Of a stretch of 64,000 nt of DNA, positions 9,226 to 18,073 are shown in pieces. A model generated the notes under the pieces. It saw only the letters and a list, made by a program, of their open reading frames with translations, searched no databases and was not told where the DNA came from. Source of the DNA: Siccirubricoccus sp. G192 (lineage in GTDB: Bacteria; Pseudomonadota; Alphaproteobacteria; Acetobacterales; Acetobacteraceae); assembly GCF_019084075.1 (NCBI RefSeq), contig NZ_JAHREN010000001.1:2329501-2393500 (forward strand), read 5' to 3'. Positions within the stretch are counted from its first letter, which is position 1. Every line of letters starts with the position of its first letter. The position numbers and the translations under genes were made by a program.

Positions 9226-9780
9226 CTAGAGCTTCGGCAGCGCGACGCCGCGCTGGTGCATGTATTTCCCGGCCCGGTCGGCATAGCTGACCTCGGGCGG
9301 GCTCTCGCCCTTCAGGAACAGGAACTGGCAGATGCCCTCATTGGCATAGATGCGGGCGGGGAGGGGGGTGGTGTTGGAGATCTCGATCGTCACCTGCCCC
9401 TCCCATTCCGGCTCCAGGGGAGTGACGTTCACGATCAGCCCGCAGCGGGCATAGGTGGATTTGCCGAGGCAGATCACCAGGATGTCGCGCGGGATGCGGA
9501 AATACTCGATCGTATGCGCCAGCACGAAGGAATTGGGCGGCACGATGCAGGTCTCGCCCTGCCTTGTGACGAAGCCGGCTTCCGAGAAATTCTTCGGGTC
9601 CACCAGGGCATTGTCCACATTGGTGAAGACCTTGAACTGGTCCGCCACCCTGGCGTCATAACCATAGGAGGAGAGGCCGAAGGAGATCGTGCCCTCCCGC
9701 CGCTGGCTTTCCACGAAGGGCTCGATCATGCCGTGTTCCGCCGCCATCCGGCGGATCCAATGGTCGGACATGATGGGCAT
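9226..9780 (-). CDS. dcd: dCTP deaminase
   Basis: A 184-residue homotrimeric enzyme that deaminates dCTP to dUTP, feeding dTMP synthesis. Motifs: [21 protein letters not shown] near the N terminus, [15 protein letters not shown], the core [35 protein letters not shown] with the catalytic Glu, and [13 protein letters not shown] start at ATG 9780 ([22 protein letters not shown]); an ATG at 9771 (MSDHW) is equally plausible, and the open frame to 9849 has no family support. murA follows 12 bp downstream. Confidence 0.94.
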   Translation of the reverse strand: MPIMSDHWIRRMAAEHGMIEPFVESQRREGTISFGLSSYGYDARVADQFKVFTNVDNALVDPKNFSEAGFVTRQGETCIVPPNSFVLAHTIEYFRIPRDILVICLGKSTYARCGLIVNVTPLEPEWEGQVTIEISNTTPLPARIYANEGICQFLFLKGESPPEVSYADRAGKYMHQRGVALPKL

Positions 9781-9867
9781 GGCGGTGGGCCTTCGGCGAT
9801 GCGGGGCGTGGCGGCACCGCCGGGCCTGGCAGGCCCCGGGCCACGGCACCCCGGATGGGCCGCCCCT

Positions 9868-10104
9868 CTAGCCCAGCCGTCGCGGCGGGGCAACCGCCGG
9901 GTCGGGGTCGGGGTCGGGGCCGGTGGCGGGCGGGTCGGCTTCCGGCGTCGTCTGCGGCGGGCCGGGGGGTGGCGCCTCCCGTGCCCGGGCCTGGGCCTTG
10001 CGCCGGCGCAGATTGGCCCGGAGCGCCGCAGCCAGCCGCGCCTCGCGCGCCGCCCGGGCGGAGCCGGGCTTGGGTGCCGGAGGGTCGCCAGGGGGCTGCG
10101 CCAT
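9868..10104 (-). CDS. Small conserved basic protein, function unknown
   Basis: A 78-residue protein. The centre (about residues 15-45) is a basic, alanine-rich helix, RAAREARLAAALRANLRRRKAQARAR, with proline/aspartate-rich low-complexity ends. I recall similar short proteins with an ARLAAALRxNLRRRKAQ core beside murA or dcd in related bacteria, but no function is known to me. It lies upstream of dcd in the same direction. The composition alone could make a false ORF in such GC-rich DNA; the conserved core is the argument for a real gene. Confidence 0.5.
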   Translation of the reverse strand: MAQPPGDPPAPKPGSARAAREARLAAALRANLRRRKAQARAREAPPPGPPQTTPEADPPATGPDPDPDPAVAPPRRLG

Positions 10105-10223
10105 GGTGGTTGCTTCTCCCCCGCCGTGCCGGGGCGGGCCTGACGCCTGATCTCTCCGCGGCGAGCCTCGCCGTCAAGGCCCGGCCGGGCCGAGGGGTGC
10201 CGGCCCGCGGGACGGACCCGCCC

Positions 10224-11033
10224 CTACCGCGGCCGCTGCCAGCGCCGGACCAGCGGCAGCAGCAGGGCGCGGGGCAGCAGCGGCACCGCCCTGGCCGTCA
10301 GCCAACTGAGCGGGTCCGGCAGGATGATCCGCCGGCCGCGCCGGAAGCCCCGCCAGCCGCGCTCCGCCACCTGCCGCGCCGCCGCCTTGGGCAGCAGGCG
10401 GAACAGCCGCGCCCGGCCGATGCCGGCCCGCGCCAGGAAAGGCGTGCGCACCGGCCCCGGGCAAAGGCAGGAGATGGCGACGCCGCTGCCCCTTGCCTCG
10501 GCCCAGAGCGCCTCCGAGAGCGAGCGCAGATAGGCCTTGCTGGCGTAATAGACCGCCATGTTCGGCCCCGGCAGGAAGCCGGCGGTGGAGCCGACATTCA
10601 GCACCCCGCCCCGGCCGCGCGCCAGCATTCCCGGCAGGGCGGCCAGGGCGAGCGCCGTCGCGGCGCGGAGGTTGAGGTCGACGATGCCAAGCTGCGCCGC
10701 CGCATCGAGCCCGGCGAAGGGGCCGAGCAGCGCATAGCCGGCATTGTTCACCAGCACCTCGCAATGGAGGCCCCGCGCCGCCAGCGCCGCCCCCAGCGCG
10801 GCGGGTGCGGTCGGCGAGGCGAGGTCGAGCGGCACCACATGCGCCGGCATGCCCCCTGCCCGAAGCTCCGCTGCCAGGGCCTGCATTGGCGGGGCGGAGC
10901 GGGCCACCAGCACCAGGTCCAACCCCTCCCGCGCCGCCACCCGGGCCAATTCGGCGCCGATGCCGGAGGAGGCGCCGGTCACGACGATGGCGGGGCGGCC
11001 GGCCGCTGGCCAGGATGCGGGTGGTTTGGTCAT
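10224..11033 (-). CDS. Short-chain dehydrogenase/reductase
   Basis: A 269-residue classical SDR. The cofactor loop is VVTGASSGIGAELARVA (residues about 16-32), then DLAS, the NNAGYA motif, the catalytic Ser in VGSTAGFLPGP and the YxxxK pair in VYYASKAYLRSL. A C-terminal hydrophobic, arginine-rich stretch (RAVPLLPRALLLPLVRRW) resembles SDRs that associate with membranes. The substrate cannot be deduced. It is divergent from the E2-type gene that starts about 110 bp away, so the two may share a promoter region. Confidence 0.85.
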   Translation of the reverse strand: MTKPPASWPAAGRPAIVVTGASSGIGAELARVAAREGLDLVLVARSAPPMQALAAELRAGGMPAHVVPLDLASPTAPAALGAALAARGLHCEVLVNNAGYALLGPFAGLDAAAQLGIVDLNLRAATALALAALPGMLARGRGGVLNVGSTAGFLPGPNMAVYYASKAYLRSLSEALWAEARGSGVAISCLCPGPVRTPFLARAGIGRARLFRLLPKAAARQVAERGWRGFRRGRRIILPDPLSWLTARAVPLLPRALLLPLVRRWQRPR

Positions 11034-11140
11034 GCCGGCGAGAGTCTCGGGCCGCGCGGCGGGGATGGCAACCGGCGGCGGCCAGCGCTATCCGGGGGCA
11101 TGATGCAACGGGCACGGAATGGCGGCAGGGGCAGGCAGGC

Positions 11141-11883
11141 GTGAAGGGGCGGTGGATTCCGATCTCCCTGCCGCGCCGGCTCATCACCGATTTCTCCTAT
11201 CTGGCGCAGGGCTCGCCGCGCGGTACCGTGCATGGCCGCATCGATGTCGCGGCGGTGGCGGTGGCGCGGGCGGCGGCGGCGCCGCGCCCCTCCTGGCCGG
11301 CGCTCTTCGCCAAGGCGCATGCCCTGGCGGCGCGGGAGCTGCCGGCGCTGCGGCGGGCCTATGTGAAGCTGCCCTGGCCGCATTTCCACGAAACGCCGGC
11401 CAGCGTCGCCTGCATCATCGTGGAGCGCGAATGGCGCGGCGAGGCGGCGCTGTTCTTCGGCCGCATCAAGGATCCGGCCGCGATGCCGCTGCCGGCCCTG
11501 CAGGCGCGCATCGCCGAGGCCAAGACGGCGCCGATCGAGAGCGTGAAGGATTACCGCCTGGCGCTGCGCCTGGCCCGGCTGCCCTGGCCGCTGCGGCGGG
11601 CCGTGCTCTGGCTCGGCCTCAATCTCGGGCGGCAGGTACCGATTACTTCGGCAGTTTCGGGCTCTCGGTGCTGGGGTCGCAGCGCGTGGCCATCACCTCG
11701 GTGGTGGCGCCCTGGACCAGCTTCCTGAATTACGGGCCGATCGGGGCGGATGGGATGGTCGATATCCATCTCGGCTTCGACCATCGCGTGCTGGACGGCG
11801 CCCTGGCGGCGCAGGCGGTGCAGGCGCTGGAGCGGATGCTCCAGGGCCCGGTGCTGGAGGAGCTGCGGGGGCTGGCGGCGTAG
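11141..11883 (+). pseudogene. 2-oxoacid dehydrogenase E2-type acyltransferase domain protein, frameshifted
   Basis: A stand-alone catalytic domain of the lipoate acyltransferase (CAT-like) family of about 245 residues, without lipoyl or subunit-binding domains. The first part (GRWIPISLPRRLITDFSYLA ... YVKLPWPHFHETPASVA ... LWLGLNLGRQV) is read in one frame. The second (YFGSFGLSVLG ... NYGPIGADGMVDIHL, then the catalytic HxxxD motif in DHRVLDGA) is in another. The switch near 11640 equals one missing base: repair gives GRQ-x-YFGSFG as in homologues. The start GTG at 11141 is tentative. Either a recent mutation or a sequence error; all domain parts are conserved, which favours error. Confidence 0.75.
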
Positions 11884-11934
11884 CTATCCCACCTGACTTT
11901 CCAGGGTGCCGAGCCGCTCGATCTCAACGCGGCA

Positions 11935-12948
11935 TCACTCCGGCTTCAGCCCGGCCAGTTCGGCGGCATGTCTGGCCCGCGCCAATTCCTCGCGCAGGAA
12001 CTCCGCAAAACCCGCCGGCGTCACCTCCGCCCCGCTGGCCGCCACGGCGCCGAGCGAAGCCAGCCGCGCCTGCACCGCGGGTTCGGCCAGGGTCGCGGCC
12101 AGGGCGGTTTGCAGCGCGCCGGCCACCTCGTCCGGGGTGCGGGCGGGCAGCATCATCCCGCCATAGCTGGTGGCGGTGAAGCCGAGGACGCCCGCCTCGA
12201 TGAAGCTCGGGATTCCGGGCAGTTGCGGCCAGCGCGTCGTGGCGGCCACCGCCAGGATGCGCGCCTTGCCGTCCTGGTGCAGCGGCAGGGCGGTGGTGAG
12301 CTCCAGGATCGCCGCATCGACATTGCCGGCGATGAGGTCCGGCACCAGCGCGCCGCCGCCGCGATAGGGCACATGGGTGAAGCGGGCACCGGTGGCCTGC
12401 ATCAGCAGCTCCAGCGCCAGATGCCCGACGCTGCCGGTGCCGGGCGAGGCTATGGCGATGCCGCCCGGCTGCGCCCGCGCCGCGGCCTGCACCGCCGGCC
12501 AGTCCTCCTGCCGCAGCCGCGGCCCGGCGACCAGCACCAGCGGCACCTTGCCGATCAGCCCGACCGGCCGGAAGTCCCGCTCCGCGTCATAGGGCAGCCG
12601 CGCCTGGAGCACCGGATTGGCGGTGAGCGTCCCGCCGGAGCCGAGCAGCACCGTGTAGCCATCCGGCTGCGCCCGTGCCACCGCCTCGGCGCCGATGGTG
12701 CCGCCGCCGCCCGGCCGGTTCTCCACCACCAGCGGCCGGCCGAGCCGCGCCGCCATGGGTTCCGCCACCAGCCGGGCCATGACATCGGTATTGCCTCCGG
12801 CGGTGAAGGGGACGATCACCCGGATCGGCCGCTCCGGCCAGGCGGCGCGGGCCGGCGCGGGCCGCAGCAGCGCCAGGCCGGGCGCGGCCAGTGCGACGAA
12901 GGCACGACGGGTTGTTGGCGCGCCTGCGGCGCGACGGGTTGTTGCCAT
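11935..12948 (-). CDS. Tripartite tricarboxylate transporter substrate-binding protein (Bug family)
   Basis: A 337-residue periplasmic binding protein of the Bug/TctC family, which captures carboxylates or similar small solutes. A Tat-type signal (TTRRAFVALAAPGLALL) is followed by the mature start WPERPIRVIVPFTAGGNTDVMARL. Other family marks are VVENRPGGGGTIGAEAVARAQPDGYT and THVPYRGGGALVPDLIAGNVD. The ATG at 12948 has GGAGG at good spacing; the longer open frame is not supported. No TctA/TctB membrane genes are nearby, so it is an orphan receptor. A 13-bp string (cgacgggttgttg) is repeated 27 bp apart inside the signal region (12905-12917, 12932-12944), giving two TTRRA motifs. Confidence 0.92.
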   Translation of the reverse strand: MATTRRAAGAPTTRRAFVALAAPGLALLRPAPARAAWPERPIRVIVPFTAGGNTDVMARLVAEPMAARLGRPLVVENRPGGGGTIGAEAVARAQPDGYTVLLGSGGTLTANPVLQARLPYDAERDFRPVGLIGKVPLVLVAGPRLRQEDWPAVQAAARAQPGGIAIASPGTGSVGHLALELLMQATGARFTHVPYRGGGALVPDLIAGNVDAAILELTTALPLHQDGKARILAVAATTRWPQLPGIPSFIEAGVLGFTATSYGGMMLPARTPDEVAGALQTALAATLAEPAVQARLASLGAVAASGAEVTPAGFAEFLREELARARHAAELAGLKPE

Positions 12949-13330
12949 GAACCTGTCCTCCGTGCCCGGCTCTGCCGGCCGGATGAGGGCCATGATCGCT
13001 GGCCGGAGATGGCAAGGCCAGGGGCGGTGTCTGACGTCCCGCCCTTGTGCGCTGCAACACCGCAATATTGCGGAGAACGCGAAGATTACAGGGGGTCCGT
13101 TGCGGCGCTGCCGGGGTTGGGGCAAGCTTCCCCGGCCCGAAGCCGGGCAGGGAGAAAACGGGGAATGGATAACGCGGTCGCCGTGACCGCCGGAGCCATG
13201 GACGGGACCCTTCGAGGTCCCACCCGCCGCGCCTGCCCTCATCCGGGCAGCGCCGGGATTGGGCCCGGCGCGCCGAGTCACCATCTTTGACAGCCCTGGC
13301 TTTGACAGCCCTGGCGCTGGCCATCACCCG
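12949..13330. other. Divergent intergenic region with hairpins and a tandem repeat
   Basis: A 382-bp gap between the divergent Bug and oxidoreductase genes. It holds a hairpin CCCGGC/GCCGGG (13131-13136 with 13142-13147), a hairpin GGGACC/GGTCCC around CTTCGA (13204-13221), and a perfect tandem pair of tttgacagccctggc (13286-13300, 13301-13315). It also has a relatively AT-rich stretch near 13060-13090. No ORF with family support is seen. Promoters for both genes must lie here. Confidence 0.6.
13286..13315. repeat. Perfect 2 x 15-bp tandem repeat with TTGACA
   Basis: The unit tttgacagccctggc is repeated head to tail just 15 bp before the ATG of the flavoprotein subunit. Each unit contains TTGACA, the sigma-70 -35 consensus, but the distance to the start codon is too short for a normal promoter, so an operator or an accidental duplication is as likely. 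Confidence 0.7.
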
Positions 13331-15159
13331 ATGCACGGAACCGCTCGATTGAAGCCGACCGACGCCACCAACCCCGACTATTTCCACAAGGTCGTGGACT
13401 GCCAATGGGCCTGCCCGGCCCATACGCCGGTGCCCGAATACATCCGGCTGATCTCGGCCGGGCGGTATTCCGACGCCTATATGGTCAACTGGCACTCCAA
13501 CGTCTTCCCGGGGATCCTCGGCCGCACCTGCGACCGCCCCTGCGGAGCCCGCCTGCCGGCGCGGCAGGGTGGAGGAGGAGCCGGTGGCGATCTGCCGCCT
13601 GAAGCGCGTGGCGGCGGACAACAAGGATGACATCCGCGCCCGCCTGACACCGATCCCGGCGGAGCGCAACGGCAGGCGCATCGCCTGCATCGGCGCCGGC
13701 CCGGCCAGCCTGACGGTGGCGCGGGACCTCGCGCCGCTCGGCTACGAGGTGCATGTCTTCGATGGCGAGGCGAAGGGCGGCGGCTTCATCCGCAGCCAGA
13801 TCCCGCGCTTCCGCCTGCCGGAGGAGGTGATCGACGAGGAGGTCGGCTACATCACCGACCGCGGCGGCGTGGTGACGCATTACGGCCAGTGGGTGGAGAG
13901 CCTGAAGGGACTGCTGGCCGAGGGCTATGACGCCGTCTTCGTCGGCTGCGGCGCGCCGCGTGGCCGCGACCTGGACGTGCCAGGCCGGGTGGAGGCCGCG
14001 GCCAATATCCATATCGGCATCGACTGGCTCTCCTCCGTCTCCTTCGGCCATATCGAGCGGATCGGCCGGCGGGTGATCGTGCTCGGCGGCGGCAATACCG
14101 CCATGGACTGCTGCCGCTCCGCCCGCCGCCTCGGCGGCGAGGCGGTGACGGTGGTGGTGCGCTCCGGCTTCGAGGAAATGAAGGCCTCCCCCCTGGGAGA
14201 AGGAGGATGCCATGGCCGAGGGCATCCCGATCCTGAACTTCCTGGTGCCGAAGGAGGTGCTGCACGAGGATGGCCGCCTGACCGGCATGCTCTTCGACAA
14301 GGTCAGGGCCGAATACGACGCCAGGGGCCGGCGCCAATTGGTCCCGACCGGCGAGGAGCCGGTGCATATCGAATGCGACGATATCCTGGTGGCGATCGGC
14401 CAGGAGAATTCCTTCCCCTGGATCGAGCGCGACATCGGGCTGGAATTCGACCGCTGGGGCCTGCCGAAGCTGGACGAGGCCAGTTTCCAGTCCAGCATCC
14501 CCAATGTGTTCTTCGGCGGTGATGCCGCCTTCGGGCCGAAGAACATCATCTGGGCAGTGGCGCATGGGCATGAGGCGGCGGTCTCGATCGACCGCTTCTG
14601 CCGTGGCGAGGACGTGACGCAGCGGCCGCCGCCGCTGGTGGTGATGTCCGGCCAGAAGATGGGCATCCATGAGTGGAGCTACGACAACGGCGTCTCGCTC
14701 GATCTCCGCTACAAGGTGCCGCATCGCGACCCCTCGGTCTCGCTGCGCGACATCAAGGCCGAGGTGGAGCTGGGCTTCGACCGGGAGCTTGGCTTCAAGG
14801 AGGCACAGCGCTGCCTGAATTGCGATGTGCAGACGGTCTTCACCACCTCGCTCTGCATCGAATGCGATGCCTGCGTCGATATCTGCCCGGTGGATTGCAT
14901 CACCTTCACCGAGAATGGCGAGGAGGGGGAACTGCGCCAGCGGCTGAAGGCGCCGGCGGAGAACCTGACGCAGGACCTCTATGTCATGGACGGACTCAAG
15001 ACCGGCCGTGTCATGGTGAAGGACGAGGATGTCTGCCTGCATTGCGGCATGTGCGCGGAACGCTGCCCCACAGGCGCCTGGGACATGCAGAAATTCCTGC
15101 TGGAGTCAGCAAAGACCTATCTGAACGGAAATGGTGGGCACGCATGCCGCAGCCGATAA
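13331..15159 (+). pseudogene. FAD/Fe-S oxidoreductase subunit of 2-oxoacid:acceptor oxidoreductase (two frameshifts)
   Basis: About 609 residues when repaired. It is a GltD-like flavoprotein carrying electrons between the KorAB Fe-S centres and NAD(P). Order: N-terminal Fe-S region (DCQWACPAHTPVPEYI ... CDRPCEPACRRGRV after repair), FAD site IACIGAGPASLTVARDLA, NAD(P) site VIVLGGGNTAMDC, and a C-terminal two-cluster ferredoxin domain (CIECDACVDICPVDC and CLHCGMCAERCPTGAW). Two single-base insertions break it: an extra G at 13544/13545 (repair restores CEPAC) and a sixth C in the run 14188-14193 (repair restores MKASPWEKEDAM). With both repaired the protein is complete, so sequence error is likely. 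Its end overlaps the korA start. Confidence 0.8.
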
Positions 15160-16984
15160 GCGCGACGAACGACTTCGTCGTCAATTCGCCAATGTGAACG
15201 GGTCCGGCTCGGCGAGCGCCAACCAGCTCTTCGCCAAGTCGATCCTGCGCATGGGCATCCCCATCGCCTCGCGCAACATCTTCCCCTCCAACATCCAGGG
15301 CCTGCCGACCTGGTTCGAGGTGCGGGTCAGCGGCGAGGGCCATCTCGGCCGGCGCGGCGGCGTGGACCTGATGGTGGCGATGAATCCGCAGACCTGGGAC
15401 CGCGACGTCGCCGAGATCGATCCGGGCGGCTACCTCTTCTACGATTCCACCAAGCCCCTTCCGCAGTCGAAATTCCGGGCCGACATCAATGTCATCGGCG
15501 TGCCGCTGACCCAGATGTGCAACGCCGCCTATACGGATTCGCGGCAGCGGCAATTGTTCAAGAACATCATCTATGTCGGCGCGCTCTCGGCCCTGCTGCA
15601 GATCGAGCCGAAGGTGATCGAGACGCTGCTCACCGAGCAGTTCAAGGGCAAGGAGCGCCTGGCGAAGTCGAACCAGGACGCCTTCCACATGGGCCGCGAC
15701 TGGGCGCTGGCCAATCTCGAATGCCCGATCGGGCTGCGGCTCGCGCCCTCGGACAAGGTCGGCGACCGTATCTATGTGGATGGCAATAGCGCCGCCGGGC
15801 TCGGCGCCGTCTATGGCGGCGCCACTGTCTGCGCCTGGTATCCCATTACCCCCTCCACTTCGCTGGCCGAAGGGTTCGAGCGCTACTGCAAGCGCTTCCG
15901 CACGGAGCCGGAAACCGGCCGGAAGCGCTACGCCATCGTGCAGGCGGAGGATGAGCTGGCCTCCATCGGCATGGTGATCGGCGCTTCCTGGAACGGCGCG
16001 CGGGCCTTCACCGCCACCTCCGGCCCCGGCATCTCCCTGATGCAGGAATTCGTGGGGCTTTCCTATTTCGCCGAGATCCCCTCGGTGATCTTCGACGTGC
16101 AGCGCGCCGGCCCCAGCACCGGCATGCCGACGCGCACCCAGCAATCCGACGTGCTGGCCGCCGCCTATGCCAGCCATGGCGACACCAAGCATCTCGTGCT
16201 GTTCCCCGAGGACCCGCGCGAATGCTTCGAGATGGGCGCGCAGGCTTTCGACCTGGCCGACCGTTTCCAGCAGCCGGTCTTCGTGCTGCTCGACCTCGAT
16301 ATCGGCATGAATGACTGGCTTTGCGAGCCCTTCGCCTGGGACGACAGCCGCCGGATGGACCGCGGCAAGGTGATGACGGCGGAGGAGCTGGAGGCCGGCC
16401 AGGTCTTCGGCCGCTACCTGGATGCGGATGGCGACGGCGTGCCCTACCGCACCTATCCCGGCACGCATCCCTCCAAGGGCGCCTTCTTCACCCGCGGCAC
16501 CTCGCGCGACCGCTTCGCGAAATACACCGAGCAGGGCGCCGCCTATGTCGACAACATGCAGCGCCTGCTGCGCAAATTCGAGACCGCCAAGGCGCATGTG
16601 CCGCGCCCGGTGGAGCGCCCCGCGGCGCAGCCGGCCCGGGCCGGGGTGCTCTATTACGGCTCCTCCTCGGCGGCGATGACCGAGGCGCTGGCGGCACTGG
16701 AGGCGGAGGGCGTGCATCTCGATGCGCTGCGCATCCGCGCCTTCCCCTTCCACGACGACGTGCTGGATTTCATCGCCCGCCACGACAAGGTCTTCGTGGT
16801 CGAGCAGAACCGCGACGCGCAGTTGCGCACCCTGCTGATGACCGAGGGCGGTATCGACGCCGCCCGCCTGGTCCCCATCCTCCATTACGACGGCACGCCC
16901 ATCACCGCGCGCTTCATCCATGCGGCGATCGCCGACAAGGCGCCGGTGCTGAACGTCGTGCCCATGCGGAAGGCCGCGCCATGA
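15144..16984 (+). pseudogene. 2-oxoacid:acceptor oxidoreductase subunit alpha (gamma-alpha fusion), start broken by frameshift
   Basis: KorA-type subunit of about 613 residues. The N-terminal part is the gamma domain (ANVNGSGSASANQLFAKSILRMG ... GRRGGVDLMVAMNP); the alpha domain follows (VYGGATVCAWYPITPSTSLAEGF ... ATSGPGISLMQEFVGL ... RAGPSTGMPTRTQQSD). With KorB it oxidatively decarboxylates a 2-oxoacid, probably 2-oxoglutarate, to the acyl-CoA. The usual start MPQPISATNDFVV is at 15144 in another frame from the rest: one A appears lost near 15183 (gtcaattc for gtcaaattc). The long frame also has an ATG at 15131 (MVGTHAAADKRDE), which would still give a protein, so function may survive. The stop overlaps the korB ATG. 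Confidence 0.85.
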
Positions 16985-18036
16985 GCTTCCTGCCCAAGCC
17001 CAAGCTGCACCACCCGAAGCTGCCGACCAATGCGCTCGGCTTCACCCGCCGCGACTATGAGGGGGCGATCAGCACGCTCTGCGCCGGCTGCGGCCATGAT
17101 TCGATCAGCGCCGCCATCATCCAGGCCTGTTTCGACCTCGACATCGAGCCGCATCGCGTGGCGAAGATGTCGGGCATCGGCTGTTCCTCGAAGACGCCGG
17201 ATTATTTCCTCGGCGCCAGCCACGGCTTCAATTCCGTGCATGGGCGCATGCCTTCGGTGCTGACGGGCGCCAACCTGGCGAACCGGGAGCTGATCTACCT
17301 CGGCGTCTCGGGCGACGGCGACAGCGCCTCGATCGGCCTCGGCCAGTTCGCGCATAGCCTGCGGCGCGGCGTGAACATGACCTATATCGTCGAGAACAAC
17401 GGGGTCTATGGGCTGACCAAGGGGCAGTTCTCCGCGACCTCCGACAAGGGGTCCAAGGCGAAGAAGGGCACCATCAACGCCGATGAGCCGATCGACCTGG
17501 TGGGCATGGCGCTGCAACTCGGCGCCACCTATGTCGGCCGCGGCTTCTCGGGCGACAAGGATCAGCTTGTGCCGCTCATCAAGGGCGCCATCCGGCATGG
17601 CGGCGCCGCCTTCATCGACTGCATCAGCCCCTGCGTCGCCTTCAACAACCACGAAGGCTCCACCAAGAGCTACGACTTCGTGCGCGAGCACAACGAGGCG
17701 GTGAACCGGCTGGATGTGATCCTCGGCCGCGCCCCGATCACCACCGCCTATGGGCCGGGCGAACTGCGCGACGTGGTGCAGCATGACGGCTCTGTGCTGC
17801 GGCTGCGCAAGCTGCACAGCGACTACGACCCCACCGACCGCGTTGCCGCCATGAACTATCTGCAGGAGCGGAAGGCGGCGGGGGAGATCGTGACCGGGCT
17901 GCTCTATGTGGATCCCGAGCCCTCGGACCTGCATGCCAGCCAGAATACGGTGGCGCTGCCGCTGAACCGGCTGGACGACGCGGCACTCTGCCCCGGCGCC
18001 GCGGCCCTGGCGCGAGTGAATGCCGGGCTGCGCTGA
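16981..18036 (+). CDS. korB: 2-oxoacid:acceptor oxidoreductase subunit beta (thiamine diphosphate)
   Basis: A 351-residue KorB subunit that binds thiamine diphosphate. Visible marks: STLCAGCGHDSISAAIIQA with the cluster/TPP-linked cysteines, KMSGIGCSSKTP, and the TPP signature GVSGDGDSASIGLGQFAHSL ending in IVENNGVYGLTKGQFS. A later DCISPCVAFNNHEGS is also family-typical. It starts at ATG 16981, overlapping the korA stop by 4 bp (ATGA), so the flavoprotein-korA-korB order forms one operon. The three-subunit layout resembles the 2-oxoglutarate:NADP oxidoreductase known from Azoarcus evansii; the substrate here is inferred, and pyruvate or branched acids are possible. Confidence 0.9.
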   Translation: MSFLPKPKLHHPKLPTNALGFTRRDYEGAISTLCAGCGHDSISAAIIQACFDLDIEPHRVAKMSGIGCSSKTPDYFLGASHGFNSVHGRMPSVLTGANLANRELIYLGVSGDGDSASIGLGQFAHSLRRGVNMTYIVENNGVYGLTKGQFSATSDKGSKAKKGTINADEPIDLVGMALQLGATYVGRGFSGDKDQLVPLIKGAIRHGGAAFIDCISPCVAFNNHEGSTKSYDFVREHNEAVNRLDVILGRAPITTAYGPGELRDVVQHDGSVLRLRKLHSDYDPTDRVAAMNYLQERKAAGEIVTGLLYVDPEPSDLHASQNTVALPLNRLDDAALCPGAAALARVNAGLR

Positions 18037-18037
18037 C

Positions 18038-18060
18038 AGGGCGCGCGCATGGGGCGCCCT
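18038..18060. terminator. Hairpin between convergent korB and dehydratase genes
   Basis: AGGGCGC (18038-18044) pairs with GCGCCCT (18054-18060) around a 9-nt loop, 2 bp after the korB stop. No T tract follows, so intrinsic termination is uncertain. Confidence 0.45.
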
Positions 18061-18073
18061 GCCAGCGCCCGCC

